Positions 33,967-44,568 of a stretch of 64,000 bases of DNA are shown here, piece by piece. The position numbers and the translations under genes were made by a program. The stretch is from Entomospira culicis (GTDB lineage: Bacteria > Spirochaetota > Spirochaetia > WRBN01): the NCBI RefSeq assembly GCF_028748145.1, contig NZ_CP118181.1, positions 751,433 to 815,432 of the forward strand, in the 5' to 3' direction. Numbering within the stretch: the stretch's first letter is position 1; each line of letters starts with the position of its first letter. The notes beneath the pieces were generated by a model, which was not told where the DNA came from, did not search any database, and was given only the letters and a program-made list of their open reading frames with translations.

Positions 33967-35973
33967 TTATCGTTTCCTCATGGGGAGTTTTAAGAATTTT
34001 ATCACCTGTCTATCAATAGGAAGCTTTCTATAAAAAAGATAGCACTGATACAAATGATCTTTTATATCTTTAATTTCGTCTACAGTTAAAAGACTCCTCG
34101 TGAATAATAATTTATAAACTGTTGCTTTATGTTTATTATTTTTATACAAAATCATGCGCCAATCGGGTTCACGTGGATAATTTAAAAGATTAATCCAGAT
34201 TTTTAATTTTTTATTTAGATCCGTTATGTTTCTAAAAATCATGATTTTTACGACAATTGATATAATAAAAAACATTATTATCGCAATAACTATATATAAA
34301 ATAAAGATATAGTTTATTTTAAACTCATGTTGAGCATGAATATACGTAAAACCATCCTGATTTTTAATCAAGTTTAAATTATTTATATTGTAAATAACTT
34401 GATAAATTTCCTCGGCAATCTCACTTGTGTTATCCAGATATAAATCATGATTATATAAACGTGGTGAGGTTGGATCAAATGTTACCCAGCCACTTTCATT
34501 AAAGTAAATTTCCACCCAAGCATGAGATTCTGCTGCAGTAACTGCATAAAAATCTAAAAATTGATTATCTGCTAAAAGTCTAAATCCTCCCGCTACACGC
34601 GCATTCATGCCCAGTGATCTTGCCATCAATACCATTGCTGTGGCGAAATAGCTACAATATCCCCGTTTTGATTCGAAAAGAAAATAGTGTAAAAGATCTT
34701 TTGAAGCAGGCGCTCCAGGATTTAATGTATAGTAAAAATTTTCATGAAAATAGGCTTGAATCGCTAACATTTTGGCATAATCACCCTCAATGCCAACTGT
34801 GATATCTTCGGCTAAGCGCGCTATTTCTGGAGAAATTCCACTCTCATTTCTATAGACCGACTCAGCAAATTCCATGTTCTTAGGAAGCGTGCTCTCCTGT
34901 AAATAGATATCTTCTTTTTCCAGTTGAGGTCTATTGCTTTTAATTTGAAAGATTTGTTTAAAGGAGTGTCTCTCTTGAAATGAAAGTTTTTCATAGCTAA
35001 CTGGATTATATGGGGTTAAAATAATATACTCTGAAAGTTGTAAAATATAAAAGTCTAAAGTTTGCTCTATATTCTGATCTTTGGATAAATCCTCAACAAA
35101 AGATAATTTAGTTCCTTGTTTTGCTTCAAAATAATCATCAATAATAAGATTTCTTGTAAATCCTTTTTTTTCATGGTAGTCGCTCAATGTTAATCGTTTT
35201 AGTAATATATCATTAGTGAGAATTTCATTGCTTTTTACCAAAAAAAGAAGTTTATTTCCCAGCGAAATATCACTCTCCAGTGGTAAACGATCCGAAAAAT
35301 CTAAACTATTTAGAGTAGAGGTCAGTAATCCTTCTTTCATTTTGATGTGCGGATTTGCTTTTTTATAGATCCAAGGTAAGGCTAACAGCGATGTTATTAA
35401 AGAAAAAATAATAACCTTCATAGCGATAAAAAACATGTTTTTCCGACCTGCTTTAGAGTTGAGAAGCCGAGATAAAAATGTTATTTCTAGCACGCCATAA
35501 AGCAATAGACTTCCTAAAAGTGTCATAAGATTAGGATAGATTCCTAAGTGAAAATTACGCATATCCCAAAAGAGAATGAAAAATAAAAAGGGGCGTAAGC
35601 TTAGTTCTAAAATTTGATAACGCAAAGATTTATTAAATAATATTGTGCTATAAAAGATAAAAAGTAATGGAATTCTCATGGGCATATATGTAAGATCCCA
35701 CTTTGCGAGTAATGTCGAAAAGTCAGCCACTCTCCATAAATCTATACTCCATAAAATGATACGTATAAGTAAAAATATTGTAGGTAAGGCGAGTAAAAAT
35801 ATCACTTTTATTTTTAGAGTAAAATCTTTTTTATAAAAAAATGCAACTGCATAACTCAAAAAAAAGAGAAACCATGCTAATGGTAATGAGACAGCCCCTT
35901 GCCAGAAATAAATCGCGTGCATATATACATAGAAAAAAATATTTAATCTAAGAAAAAAATTAATATGAGACAT
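33967..35973 (-). CDS. Transglutaminase-like membrane protein (TgpA-like)
   Basis: 668 residues: about six N-terminal membrane segments, then a periplasmic transglutaminase-like core with the catalytic Cys in SKRGYCSYFATAMVLMARSL, His in AAESHAWVEIYFNESGWVTF and Asp in DPTSPRLY. A further membrane segment lies near residue 555, before a cytoplasmic tail. The fold and order (after DUF58) match TgpA-type proteins of the MoxR operon. AAGGAGACTTACT precedes its ATG, overlapping the DUF58 gene end. Confidence 0.87.
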   Translation of the reverse strand: MSHINFFLRLNIFFYVYMHAIYFWQGAVSLPLAWFLFFLSYAVAFFYKKDFTLKIKVIFLLALPTIFLLIRIILWSIDLWRVADFSTLLAKWDLTYMPMRIPLLFIFYSTILFNKSLRYQILELSLRPFLFFILFWDMRNFHLGIYPNLMTLLGSLLLYGVLEITFLSRLLNSKAGRKNMFFIAMKVIIFSLITSLLALPWIYKKANPHIKMKEGLLTSTLNSLDFSDRLPLESDISLGNKLLFLVKSNEILTNDILLKRLTLSDYHEKKGFTRNLIIDDYFEAKQGTKLSFVEDLSKDQNIEQTLDFYILQLSEYIILTPYNPVSYEKLSFQERHSFKQIFQIKSNRPQLEKEDIYLQESTLPKNMEFAESVYRNESGISPEIARLAEDITVGIEGDYAKMLAIQAYFHENFYYTLNPGAPASKDLLHYFLFESKRGYCSYFATAMVLMARSLGMNARVAGGFRLLADNQFLDFYAVTAAESHAWVEIYFNESGWVTFDPTSPRLYNHDLYLDNTSEIAEEIYQVIYNINNLNLIKNQDGFTYIHAQHEFKINYIFILYIVIAIIMFFIISIVVKIMIFRNITDLNKKLKIWINLLNYPREPDWRMILYKNNKHKATVYKLLFTRSLLTVDEIKDIKDHLYQCYLFYRKLPIDRQVIKFLKLPMRKR

Positions 35974-37084
35974 AGTAAGTCTCCTTATTCCCGCACAGTT
36001 GCGACCTTAGTGGCGTTTGATGCGGAGTAAATAGAAATAACGTTGACGATTCATGCATATTTTTTTCTATTATAGTCCCTAATTTTGACTCTTCTAAAAA
36101 ATAGACATTAGCTTTTAACCCTATTTCTTTCATCGTCCTTGTAGATAAGAGTGCCAATTCTGAACGTTTTTGTATAGATGGATCACCAAAATTGCTAATT
36201 TGTGCATGAGAATCTATCCATAATATAATTGATTTTTTATCCTGTTGATAGAAAAAATAAGCTAAGCTTTGGCTGAAATTTAACATTTTTTCCAGAATAA
36301 TTTCACCTTCTGTTGTTACGCTTGGTGGAATAATAGAAAAAATATACTCATTATTTTTAATATAGGATAAAAAATGATAGTTTTTTATATACAACTCACC
36401 AAATCGCGCAAAAAGTCGCCAATCTAAATAACGAACATCATCACCTTTTTGATATAGTTTAAAATCATAAAAATCAGCTTCAGAACGTTCTCTTTTTCCA
36501 GATTTAACTAAATAAGAATTTTTCAGCTCCTCATAGAGTACTTCATAATTAGCTTTTAAAGATTGCGCTTTAGGAAGGGGAACAATAATTCCACTTTTGT
36601 GATCTAGCGGGAATTCAAAAAGAAATAGTCCAAAAATATCCATCAATCGTAGAGAAATAAATAGTTCATAAACCCCTCTATTGGGTACATTTATCTTCAA
36701 GGATTGCTCTTTTTTAAAGAGAATGAGATGCTCATAGCTAAATTCTTTGATAGAAGATTCATGCCAAACAAATTGTATATCATACATAAACAATAATAAA
36801 TTAGGTAAAAAATGATTAAATTTTAGGTTAATATTGATCTGTCCTTCTGCTCTGTCAATCACATGGGGCACAGTTATGGTAAAATTTCTCATCGCGCGAA
36901 CAGTTAGCGGATAGATGATGAGAATGAGTAAAATTAGGCTGATAATGAGTGCCATCATAAACGAGCTCCACAATAAAAGTGGTAATAATTTTAGTAAAAG
37001 AGAAAAGACAAAGAGTATCACGGCGATAAACATAAAGATAACGCCGTGTAGAGATCGTAAAGAAATTTTTCTATAGCGAGACAT
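35960..37084 (-). CDS. DUF58 (vWA-like) protein of the MoxR operon
   Basis: 374 residues from ATG 37084, which overlaps the MoxR stop (TAATG). Two N-terminal membrane segments are followed by beta-rich linker and the DUF58 core, KLYQKGDDVRYLDWRLFARF, with a downstream vWA-like DSHAQIS. It works with MoxR ATPases, probably in maturation of envelope protein complexes. Confidence 0.85.
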   Translation of the reverse strand: MSRYRKISLRSLHGVIFMFIAVILFVFSLLLKLLPLLLWSSFMMALIISLILLILIIYPLTVRAMRNFTITVPHVIDRAEGQININLKFNHFLPNLLLFMYDIQFVWHESSIKEFSYEHLILFKKEQSLKINVPNRGVYELFISLRLMDIFGLFLFEFPLDHKSGIIVPLPKAQSLKANYEVLYEELKNSYLVKSGKRERSEADFYDFKLYQKGDDVRYLDWRLFARFGELYIKNYHFLSYIKNNEYIFSIIPPSVTTEGEIILEKMLNFSQSLAYFFYQQDKKSIILWIDSHAQISNFGDPSIQKRSELALLSTRTMKEIGLKANVYFLEESKLGTIIEKNMHESSTLFLFTPHQTPLRSQLCGNKETYYVSY

Positions 37085-38019
37085 TAGTGTCGTAAAATCT
37101 CCCGCCAATTAGCCGAATAGATATCTAATATAATTTTACTTAAATCACTCTGTGCATGTTGCGCCTTCATTCGGTGGGGCAGTGCGATCGGAAGAATCTC
37201 TTTAATATCTTCATCAATCACAAATGCGCGATGCTTGAGAAGAGCAAGTGCTTTTGCCGCATGAATTAATTGTATTGCAGCGCGTGGCGAAGGCCCCAGT
37301 AAGATCTCTTCATGTTTTCGACAGTCATGCATGATTTTTGCCACTAACTGCAAAATTCCATCACTACATTCAATCGTATGGACGGCTTGTTTAATGGCTC
37401 GAATTTCTGTGATGTCCATACTCTGCACCTCTTTTTCTAAATAAGATTTAGTTAAGGCTATTTGTAGAAGCACCTTCTCGTCCTCTAAAGAGGGATAACC
37501 CATGGTGAGTTTAAAGAGAAATCGATCTAATTCTGCGATGGGTAATGGATAGGAGGCATCTGTATCAACAGGATTTTGCGTGGCAATCACAAAAAAAATA
37601 TCAGAAAGTTGATGCGTTTGGTTGCTAATTGTTACTTGTCGTTCTGCCATGGCTTCTAGTAGCGCACTTTGTGTACGCGGATTTGCCCGATTCAGTTCAT
37701 CGGCTAATATAATATCTGCAAAAATAGGCCCTTGTTCAAAACGAAAAGATTGATTTTTTGCATCATAAAATTCGACACCAGTAATATCATAGGGCAAGAG
37801 ATCGGGAGTGCATTGAATGCGTGAAATTTTCGCCCCACTAATCGTATGTCCCAAAGCTTTCGCTGTAGTCGTTTTCCCCAGTCCTGGCACGTCTTCGATG
37901 AGTACATGCCCACCTGCGAAAAATCCCACCAAGAGATAATCGATAAATTGAGATTTACCAATGATAACATTATTCATCTCTTGTTTAAGATGGTCGATTT
38001 TATTGTATATATCTTGCAT
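37084..38019 (-). CDS. MoxR-family AAA+ ATPase
   Basis: 311 residues. Walker A EDVPGLGKTTTAKAL, Walker B ADIILADELNRANPRTQSAL with the downstream EAMAERQVTI, and sensor 1 FFVIATQNPVDTDASYPLPI, followed by LDRFLFK. MoxR proteins are chaperone-like ATPases acting on vWA partners such as the DUF58 protein encoded next, with which it is coupled by a TAATG overlap. Confidence 0.93.
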   Translation of the reverse strand: MQDIYNKIDHLKQEMNNVIIGKSQFIDYLLVGFFAGGHVLIEDVPGLGKTTTAKALGHTISGAKISRIQCTPDLLPYDITGVEFYDAKNQSFRFEQGPIFADIILADELNRANPRTQSALLEAMAERQVTISNQTHQLSDIFFVIATQNPVDTDASYPLPIAELDRFLFKLTMGYPSLEDEKVLLQIALTKSYLEKEVQSMDITEIRAIKQAVHTIECSDGILQLVAKIMHDCRKHEEILLGPSPRAAIQLIHAAKALALLKHRAFVIDEDIKEILPIALPHRMKAQHAQSDLSKIILDIYSANWREILRH

Positions 38020-38037
38020 TTTTATTAAACAAATCCT

Positions 38038-38556
38038 TTAGATCGTTTGAATTAACGTAGTTATTTCTTGGTTAACCCCACTTTTTATCCTTACATATAA
38101 AGTTGCTCCAGCAATTGCCGGCTCTCGATGTCTAAGACTAAGATACTCTTGTTCTGCTGACCAAAGTTTAGCATCTTCTATTTGATAGCGAGCAAAATAT
38201 TCATCAGCACCTTCCCAAAAAAATTCAATCACCAGCGGTAATATTCGTGTCATATCATCTTGCTGTCGATAGATTTTTACATCAATATTTACAATCTCTC
38301 CAGTGAAATATGTACTTATATTATAGGGATTTAATTGCTCTGATAGTGTGCTGGATGGCTGTAGCAGTTTTTGATAAAAATGAACCCCAAAACCAATTAC
38401 GACAATGAAGGTGAGATTGAGAAACACCAATTTTCTCGAACGTTTGCGTAAGGTAAGCAGAGAAGGGCGCTCTCGATTATGGTAATAGCCATCTTTTGGC
38501 GTATAATGATAATAATTACTCTCACCAATGCCACGTGTTTCTCTATTTTTATGCAT
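38038..38556 (-). CDS. Membrane-anchored protein, unknown
   Basis: 172 residues. A basic cytoplasmic N-terminus of about 45 residues is followed by one membrane segment (KLVFLNLTFIVVIGFGVHFY) and a beta-rich periplasmic domain. It is placed between the lipoprotein gene (start-stop contact at 38556) and moxR. Function unknown; similar small membrane proteins accompany MoxR clusters in spirochaetes. Confidence 0.6.
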   Translation of the reverse strand: MHKNRETRGIGESNYYHYTPKDGYYHNRERPSLLTLRKRSRKLVFLNLTFIVVIGFGVHFYQKLLQPSSTLSEQLNPYNISTYFTGEIVNIDVKIYRQQDDMTRILPLVIEFFWEGADEYFARYQIEDAKLWSAEQEYLSLRHREPAIAGATLYVRIKSGVNQEITTLIQTI

Positions 38557-39668
38557 TAAGATACCTCTCCTTTAAAGTATTGATCCGTGCGCCACCAAGA
38601 GAATTGTGCAAAGCGATTTTCTATGCTCATGACCCCAACTAAGCCATTAGTGGCTAAAAATAATTGACTATGGAGCGTCGGGAAATCAGAAATAGGTAAT
38701 AATAAATTAAATTCTTGTGTTAATTCAAGATTATTTAATCCACCTTTCGGGCTGTAAAGAAGAATTTTATAGACACTATTCATAAAATCAAATGCATAAA
38801 AATAAATATTCCCTTCTCGGTCATTCCCCAAAATCGAGTAGGGGAAGGTCTGATTCAATGGCTCTATCTTTATCTTATCTAAAATAATTTGATCGACCAC
38901 ATGATAAAGGATAATCGTATTGGTTGAGGTCAAAAAATCACTGGTATTGATATAAAGAATATCAGGATTAAGCGGAGAGGGGTGAATTTCATTAATATAC
39001 ACCGATGAATCCTCGCTGGAGAAGAGGCTTTCGGTAATGGGGTCGGCAATATACGCGACTTCACCCTGACTAGAAAATCGATTAATAAACCAGCTCTCTT
39101 CGTCCCGACTAATGATAGTCGCCTCATCTTTTAGAGAAAAATGAATGCTTCGCACGAAAGGAAACGGTTCGCCAGAAACCCCATTTTCTCCCAAAAAATA
39201 TTGATAATTCCCTTTATCGCTAAAGACTTTAATAATACGCCGATGAGCACCTCGCGCGTTATATTTCTCTTGGGTGAGCGTTCGATCCACCACATAAATT
39301 CGACCAGATGCATCAACATTAATTAACTCAATTTGAGAAAAGTTGTGCTGAACCGTCCCTTCTGGAATGATCTTTTGCAAAGGAATATTGAGTGAAGGTG
39401 TATAAATTAAGGATAAAATATCACCATTATTAGAGAATTTCATAATTTTACCAAGATTACTATTATAGACGTAAAAAAATCCATCCTGTATCACAAATCC
39501 AGAACTCGAGGTAAGTCGTATCTGATTACGATCGAAAAAATCCATTTCATCCTCAAAAACACCCAGTTGAAGCTGAAACAAATCCTGTCTATCCAGCGTA
39601 TATTCCTTTACTTTACAGCTTAACAAAAATATCCCGCTCAGTAATAATAGCCGTAATCGTTTACTCAC
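38556..39668 (-). CDS. Beta-propeller-like lipoprotein (LIC_12708 type)
   Basis: 370 residues. The signal ends in the lipobox LLSC (Cys 18), so it is a lipoprotein. The body is a series of beta-strand repeats of NHL/propeller character (GFVIQDGFFYVYNSNLGKIM, GRIYVVDRTLTQEK, GNIYFYAFDFMNSVYKILLY). Spirochaete genomes carry such lipoproteins next to MscS genes; here it overlaps mscS by 8 nt. Role in envelope sensing is not established. Confidence 0.68.
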   Translation of the reverse strand: MSKRLRLLLLSGIFLLSCKVKEYTLDRQDLFQLQLGVFEDEMDFFDRNQIRLTSSSGFVIQDGFFYVYNSNLGKIMKFSNNGDILSLIYTPSLNIPLQKIIPEGTVQHNFSQIELINVDASGRIYVVDRTLTQEKYNARGAHRRIIKVFSDKGNYQYFLGENGVSGEPFPFVRSIHFSLKDEATIISRDEESWFINRFSSQGEVAYIADPITESLFSSEDSSVYINEIHPSPLNPDILYINTSDFLTSTNTIILYHVVDQIILDKIKIEPLNQTFPYSILGNDREGNIYFYAFDFMNSVYKILLYSPKGGLNNLELTQEFNLLLPISDFPTLHSQLFLATNGLVGVMSIENRFAQFSWWRTDQYFKGEVS

Positions 39669-40971
39669 CTGCCATCTCCGTTAGCATTTTTCTTACAGGT
39701 ACCGCAAGATCAATGTTCATCTCTTTAAGCAACGCTAAAATATCCACATTGATAGCTTGACCTTGCTCCACATAGACATTATAGCTTAAATCTAGTTGTC
39801 GATACACAATTTTAATGGAAAATCCTGTAGATAGAATATCTTCAAAAAAAATCATCGGTGGAGAATCTGGATCGGTGAGTGTGGGATATTTTTCCGCAAA
39901 AAGCTTCTTCAGTGCCTCAATGAAGCGAAGAATTTTTTCGGGAGGCGTATCCAGCGAAAGAAGCAAGATGATATCACGTCGTAAATTGGGTCGGCTGGTA
40001 ACATTATTGATCGCGACATTTGCAATGACCTGATTGGGTACGGTCGTGAGTTGACCATTAAGGAGTCGAACACGGGTGCTACGAAAACCTATTGTTTCGA
40101 CAACACCGTCAATTTGATCAATTTGCACGCGTTCGCCAATTTTGAACGGCTTATCGAACATAATCGTAAAGCCTCCGAAAATATTCTTAAGGAGATCTTG
40201 ACTCGCCAACGCGATTGCCGCGCCACCAATTCCTAATCCTGCGATAATCGCGGAGAGCGACTCTTTGCTAAATATTGGTAAAATAGAAGCTAAAACAAGG
40301 ACAATTAAGAGTGCCCGTAAAGAGAGCGAAATCCCTTGCGCAGCGGTAATATCCAGTGTAGAGGGCGTTTTGCACAGTGGCGAGACCATATAGGCATATA
40401 AGAGCTTAATCATGTGATGCAAAAAGAGCGCCCAAGAGAAAATAATCAATATTTTTTGCGTCGTGCCTAAATAAAAGAGAAACGTTGCCGGCAGAGCGAA
40501 GTGTTGCATTAAAAGGAGTAGCGCATAACTTATCGAGAGTAATCGCAATGGCCATCCTATACCCTTATAGATATAATCAATAACGAGGAGCTCAGCACTT
40601 TGAGGCGGAGTCTCTTTTGCGATTTTATCAAATAGGATACTTAAATGAAACCCTAGCAATACGCTTAACAGCATTAATCCCAAGATAACAATCTTGGTGT
40701 TCATAAACACTATAAGAATAAGCAATATTGCCGTGAGAAGATAGGTAAAAAAGAATGTATATCTTAAATATTTTAGATATCTATTCATTTTTTCTTTAGA
40801 CAACGCCAATAGGGGACGACGCGTAAGTGCCACCCATAGGGAGAGAAGCATCAGCCCCAGAAAAAATCCGATAAAGTAAGGGCTGGATTGGAGTAACTGT
40901 TCGCTCGAGGGCGTGTTGTTATTAGGAAAAATATGGCTCCACGGTGCGAATGTGCTCTTTAAATCGTTCAA
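39661..40971 (-). CDS. MscS-family mechanosensitive channel
   Basis: 436 residues. TTG 40971 is taken as start because AAGGAG lies 6 nt upstream; the open frame extends to 40998 within the upstream gene. Several membrane segments precede the pore helix AIIAGLGIGGAAIALASQDL followed by KNIFGGFTIMFDKPFKIGER, the hallmark of MscS, and a C-terminal cytoplasmic domain with VRLLNGQLTTVPNQVIANVA. It releases solutes under hypo-osmotic shock. Confidence 0.88.
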   Translation of the reverse strand: MNDLKSTFAPWSHIFPNNNTPSSEQLLQSSPYFIGFFLGLMLLSLWVALTRRPLLALSKEKMNRYLKYLRYTFFFTYLLTAILLILIVFMNTKIVILGLMLLSVLLGFHLSILFDKIAKETPPQSAELLVIDYIYKGIGWPLRLLSISYALLLLMQHFALPATFLFYLGTTQKILIIFSWALFLHHMIKLLYAYMVSPLCKTPSTLDITAAQGISLSLRALLIVLVLASILPIFSKESLSAIIAGLGIGGAAIALASQDLLKNIFGGFTIMFDKPFKIGERVQIDQIDGVVETIGFRSTRVRLLNGQLTTVPNQVIANVAINNVTSRPNLRRDIILLLSLDTPPEKILRFIEALKKLFAEKYPTLTDPDSPPMIFFEDILSTGFSIKIVYRQLDLSYNVYVEQGQAINVDILALLKEMNIDLAVPVRKMLTEMAGE

Positions 40972-42292
40972 GTTGTTCTCCTTTAAGCTCAATACCACTG
41001 CTCATTGTGTTTACTATTGTTCTGGGATTGCGTCTTACACCATTGACCCAAACTTCATAATGAACATGAGGACCTGTTGACATCCCAGTACTACCAACAT
41101 AACCAATGGTTTGTCCCTGCTTCACCCTTGCTCCAACTGGCGCCGATGCGGCAAAAGATGACATGTGTGCATAGAGAGTCATCAAGCCATTATTATGTTG
41201 AACTTTAACGTAGTTTCCATAGCCTTTGGGATCCCAGCCACGGTGAATGACCACGCCATCACCCGCGCTCATGATGGGGGTGCCTTTAGGCGCGGCAAAA
41301 TCTAATGCAGGATGAAACTCACTATATCCGTAGACAGGGTTGCGACGCGCAGAGTAGCCTGAGGTGAGACGACCTCCTTGCACCGGCATCAAAAGGAGAG
41401 CTTTTTTCAGGCTACTACCATCACGATTAAAGTAGCCAACCTCCCCAGGTTCGTATTCAAAACGGAAAGATTCGTTTACGCCTTGTTGCGTTACCAATTT
41501 GGCGGCAATAATATTACCCGAACGCACCGCATTACCATGGCTGTCAAAGTACTGTTCATAGATAAGATCAAATTGATCCTTTTCGCGAATATCACGCTGA
41601 AAGTCAACATTGAAGGCAAAGAGATCAAACATCTCCATGAGCTTGTTGGCAGGTGCGCCAGCAGCGATGCCATCGACATATAGACTAGAGGTTACCGTAC
41701 CCGAGACAAGTTGTTGTTCCATCAAGATATATTCGCTAAATTGTTTAAGAGAAAAGCCTTGTTCGGTATTGCGTAGGGCTTGGGTGGTTTGCAACGTGCG
41801 ATTTTCTTTAAGCAAGAGCGACTGAATAATCGGCGTATCCTCTTCCATGGCATAGGTGATGAGCACTTCTTGACCAACAGGAATGCGACGGAGATCGAAG
41901 CCAGTGCCAACCGTTGCCACCGCTTGATAGACACCTTGTGCATTGGGGAGTTGGCGTAAAATTGCATTAGCTAACACTTCTCCGTTACGAAGTGCGATTT
42001 GTGTCGAGTGAATCGCATCTTCCTCAAAGGTATGTTGAATCGGATTACTAATGATAATTTGGGCAGAAACCTCTCGGGTAAAGAGCGGGTAGAGAAGAAA
42101 AAGCAACGTGCTAAGACCTGCAATACTTCCCCAAAGAGAGAGTGCGAAAATTCTTTGACTTAACATCGTTTTATCTTTTCCCCTTTTTTTCGGGGAAGCA
42201 GTGGGCGTTTCACCAGAGGAGCGATACCACGGTTGATTGATTTTTTCTATATTATTGGATTTTTTTGACTTATTTTCTGGTGGCAATGCCAT
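40922..42292 (-). CDS. M23 (LytM-type) metallopeptidase 1
   Basis: 456 residues from ATG 42292 (GGAGAAATTT upstream). One N-terminal membrane segment (ALSLWGSIAGLSTLLFLLYP) anchors a long periplasmic part and an M23 domain with the zinc ligands in FHPALDFAAPKGTPI and TGPHVHYEVWVNG. M23 enzymes cut peptidoglycan peptides or act as regulators of division amidases. The next gene encodes a second M23 protein. Confidence 0.9.
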   Translation of the reverse strand: MALPPENKSKKSNNIEKINQPWYRSSGETPTASPKKRGKDKTMLSQRIFALSLWGSIAGLSTLLFLLYPLFTREVSAQIIISNPIQHTFEEDAIHSTQIALRNGEVLANAILRQLPNAQGVYQAVATVGTGFDLRRIPVGQEVLITYAMEEDTPIIQSLLLKENRTLQTTQALRNTEQGFSLKQFSEYILMEQQLVSGTVTSSLYVDGIAAGAPANKLMEMFDLFAFNVDFQRDIREKDQFDLIYEQYFDSHGNAVRSGNIIAAKLVTQQGVNESFRFEYEPGEVGYFNRDGSSLKKALLLMPVQGGRLTSGYSARRNPVYGYSEFHPALDFAAPKGTPIMSAGDGVVIHRGWDPKGYGNYVKVQHNNGLMTLYAHMSSFAASAPVGARVKQGQTIGYVGSTGMSTGPHVHYEVWVNGVRRNPRTIVNTMSSGIELKGEQLERFKEHIRTVEPYFS

Positions 42293-42387
42293 AAATTTCT
42301 CCATTTTGTACACGTAAGATTGAACGATGCAACATAGGTAGATATAACTAATGTAGATTTCGACCAAAAAAGTGATTAACTTTACGC

Positions 42388-43317
42388 TTAATTATTCACG
42401 AAAAAAGGTTTTGGATCAATAGGTTTTCCATATTTTCTTATCTCAAAGTGTAAATGTGGGCCTGTGGAGAGGCCGCTATTGCCACTGATGGCGATTTTTT
42501 GTCCGGCATGAATATTTTCGCCGACCTGAACAATGCTACGGGTGAGATGTCCGTAGATGGTTTCGAAACCTTGATCGTGTTGTAAAATGAGGTGATGACC
42601 TAATACGTCATTGTAGCCAACATAGCGAACGCGTCCCATTCTTGAGGCAAAGACATCTGATCCCATGGCTAGACGTAAATCGATACCGTTGTGATGGTGA
42701 TAACTTTGGTGGGCGATAGGATCGATGCGTCGGCCATAGTCGCTGGTGATGATACGCTCGCCGGTAATGGGCCAGAGAAAGAAGCCACTTAAGAATGTTA
42801 AGCGCTCTTGCGTGCTAAATTTTTGATTAATGTATACATTAATATGCAAATCGCGCCTCTCTTCTGGATGATAATAAACCGCTGAAAATGGCATACGCTC
42901 TTCGGTATGCAAGCGCGATTTGATGGTTAAAAAAAGCGGTTCGGTCGTCTCATTGTATAAATATAGCGCGGGAATGTTCGGCAGTATCAAGAGAAATCCT
43001 TCCTCTAAAAGCGCAGGCGAGGCGAGGCGATTGAGGCTTGCAATACTATCATAGTTGAGATTGAGTCGGGCGGCGATAGTAAAGAGTGATTCGCCTTTTT
43101 GCGTTCGATAAAAGTAGAATTTGAGGGGTAAAATCTCCTTTTTTTGTGCGATACGCTGATAATTTATTTCGATATCTTTGAGCAAGAGCCGAAAATTTTC
43201 ATCCTCTTTACTCAAGCGCTTAATCGTCTCCAACTCCTGCGATGCACCGATCTGCACCATGATCCCCAACAGAATCGCCCAGAGAACCCATCTTACTTTG
43301 AAAAATATTATATCCAC
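42388..43317 (-). CDS. LysM plus M23 metallopeptidase 2
   Basis: About 309 residues; GTG 43317 overlaps the corA end and gives a good signal sequence (VRWVLWAILLGIMVQIGASQ). A LysM-like domain (GESLFTIAARLNLNYDSIAS) precedes the M23 domain with HHNGIDLRLAMGSDVFA and TGPHLHFEIRKYG, all zinc ligands present. LysM should anchor it to peptidoglycan. The exact start is uncertain, as the frame extends to 43398. Confidence 0.85.
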   Translation of the reverse strand: MDIIFFKVRWVLWAILLGIMVQIGASQELETIKRLSKEDENFRLLLKDIEINYQRIAQKKEILPLKFYFYRTQKGESLFTIAARLNLNYDSIASLNRLASPALLEEGFLLILPNIPALYLYNETTEPLFLTIKSRLHTEERMPFSAVYYHPEERRDLHINVYINQKFSTQERLTFLSGFFLWPITGERIITSDYGRRIDPIAHQSYHHHNGIDLRLAMGSDVFASRMGRVRYVGYNDVLGHHLILQHDQGFETIYGHLTRSIVQVGENIHAGQKIAISGNSGLSTGPHLHFEIRKYGKPIDPKPFFVNN

Positions 43318-44444
43318 TTTTTCTTCTTCATATAAAGCGTAATGCCTACGCCAACGGTAATCATTAATCCCCAAACCGCTATGTAGCCATACTGCCACTC
43401 AAGCTCAGGCATCTTGGCGAAATTCATGCCATAAACCCCAACAATAAAGGTAAGTGGAATAAAGACTGTGGAGACCACCGTGAGGGTCTTCATGATTTGG
43501 TTGAGCTTTTGATCGGAGAGCGAATAGTAAAGATTCATTAAGTTATTGAGGCTATCGCGATGAAAATTGAGGTTCTCCACTAGCTTAAGGACATGATCGC
43601 CGACATTGGCGAAGTATTTACTGCTCTGGTCGTCCTCAAAGGTCATTAGGCCATTACGCAAGAGTAACAACACTTCACTCAACGGTACAACCTCATGGCG
43701 AATCAAGAAGAGATATTGATTAAATGTATACATGTGTTCAATTAAGTCTGAACTATACGAACGAAAGAGCAGATTACTCAAGTGTTCGATTTCGTCGCTT
43801 AGCACATCCATGAGGGTAAAGTATTGATCGACTAAGGTATCGAGTAAAAAGTAGAGAAGAAAGTCGGTGCGGATGCGTGGAAGTATCTTACGAAATGAGC
43901 TTAAGATGCGCTTTTTCTGGCTAGCAAAGATGTCATACTCGGAGTGCTGTAGGGTGAGAAGTAACCAATTATTAATAAGAATGGAGACCTTAGCATGCTC
44001 AAACGAGCGTGCAACGTCGCTTTTCTTGGAGAATTGATAAAATGCTTGTAGTGTCAAAAAGCCATAATCATCAAAGTCTTCCAACTTAGTGCGCAAGGTA
44101 GCGTCGGTAAGATTATCTTGCGTCATCGGGTCCAGAGGAAAGAGCGTGCTTAACCGTTTAATCAACGCCTCATTGCTCTGCATACCGCGCACGTCTACCC
44201 AGACGAAATCTTGTAAGGGCTTCTCCATTTTTAACGTGTGAAGCCTCTGAACCTGCGCTATAAGTAAATCCTCGCTGGCAATGGTGAGCTCCTCAAAGGC
44301 ATTCATGTTACTATCATATCGGATAAGAGAATACTCATTTTTCCCCTGAATATCCGAAGCATCTACCACCAACGATGGGCTAACATGCAATGATTGCTCC
44401 GTTTTAATAATGACACGCTTACGCCGAATCTTTCGCTTTTTCAT
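43308..44444 (-). CDS. corA: CorA-family divalent cation transporter
   Basis: 378 residues. A long soluble N-terminal domain precedes two C-terminal membrane helices; the first ends with the signature GVYGMNF that forms the pore mouth. It imports Mg2+ or Co2+/Ni2+. A short basic tail, KKKKWI, ends the protein. ATG 44444 follows AAAGGAGTTGT. Confidence 0.93.
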   Translation of the reverse strand: MKKRKIRRKRVIIKTEQSLHVSPSLVVDASDIQGKNEYSLIRYDSNMNAFEELTIASEDLLIAQVQRLHTLKMEKPLQDFVWVDVRGMQSNEALIKRLSTLFPLDPMTQDNLTDATLRTKLEDFDDYGFLTLQAFYQFSKKSDVARSFEHAKVSILINNWLLLTLQHSEYDIFASQKKRILSSFRKILPRIRTDFLLYFLLDTLVDQYFTLMDVLSDEIEHLSNLLFRSYSSDLIEHMYTFNQYLFLIRHEVVPLSEVLLLLRNGLMTFEDDQSSKYFANVGDHVLKLVENLNFHRDSLNNLMNLYYSLSDQKLNQIMKTLTVVSTVFIPLTFIVGVYGMNFAKMPELEWQYGYIAVWGLMITVGVGITLYMKKKKWI

Positions 44445-44568
44445 ACAACTCCTTTCTCTCCTTTTCGACCACTTTTACACACGTCTAAAGTATACAATGT
44501 TTCGATCATTTTGTGAACCGTTTTTGTTCAATATTGACACTAAAGTACCAATCAGCTAAGATACTTTT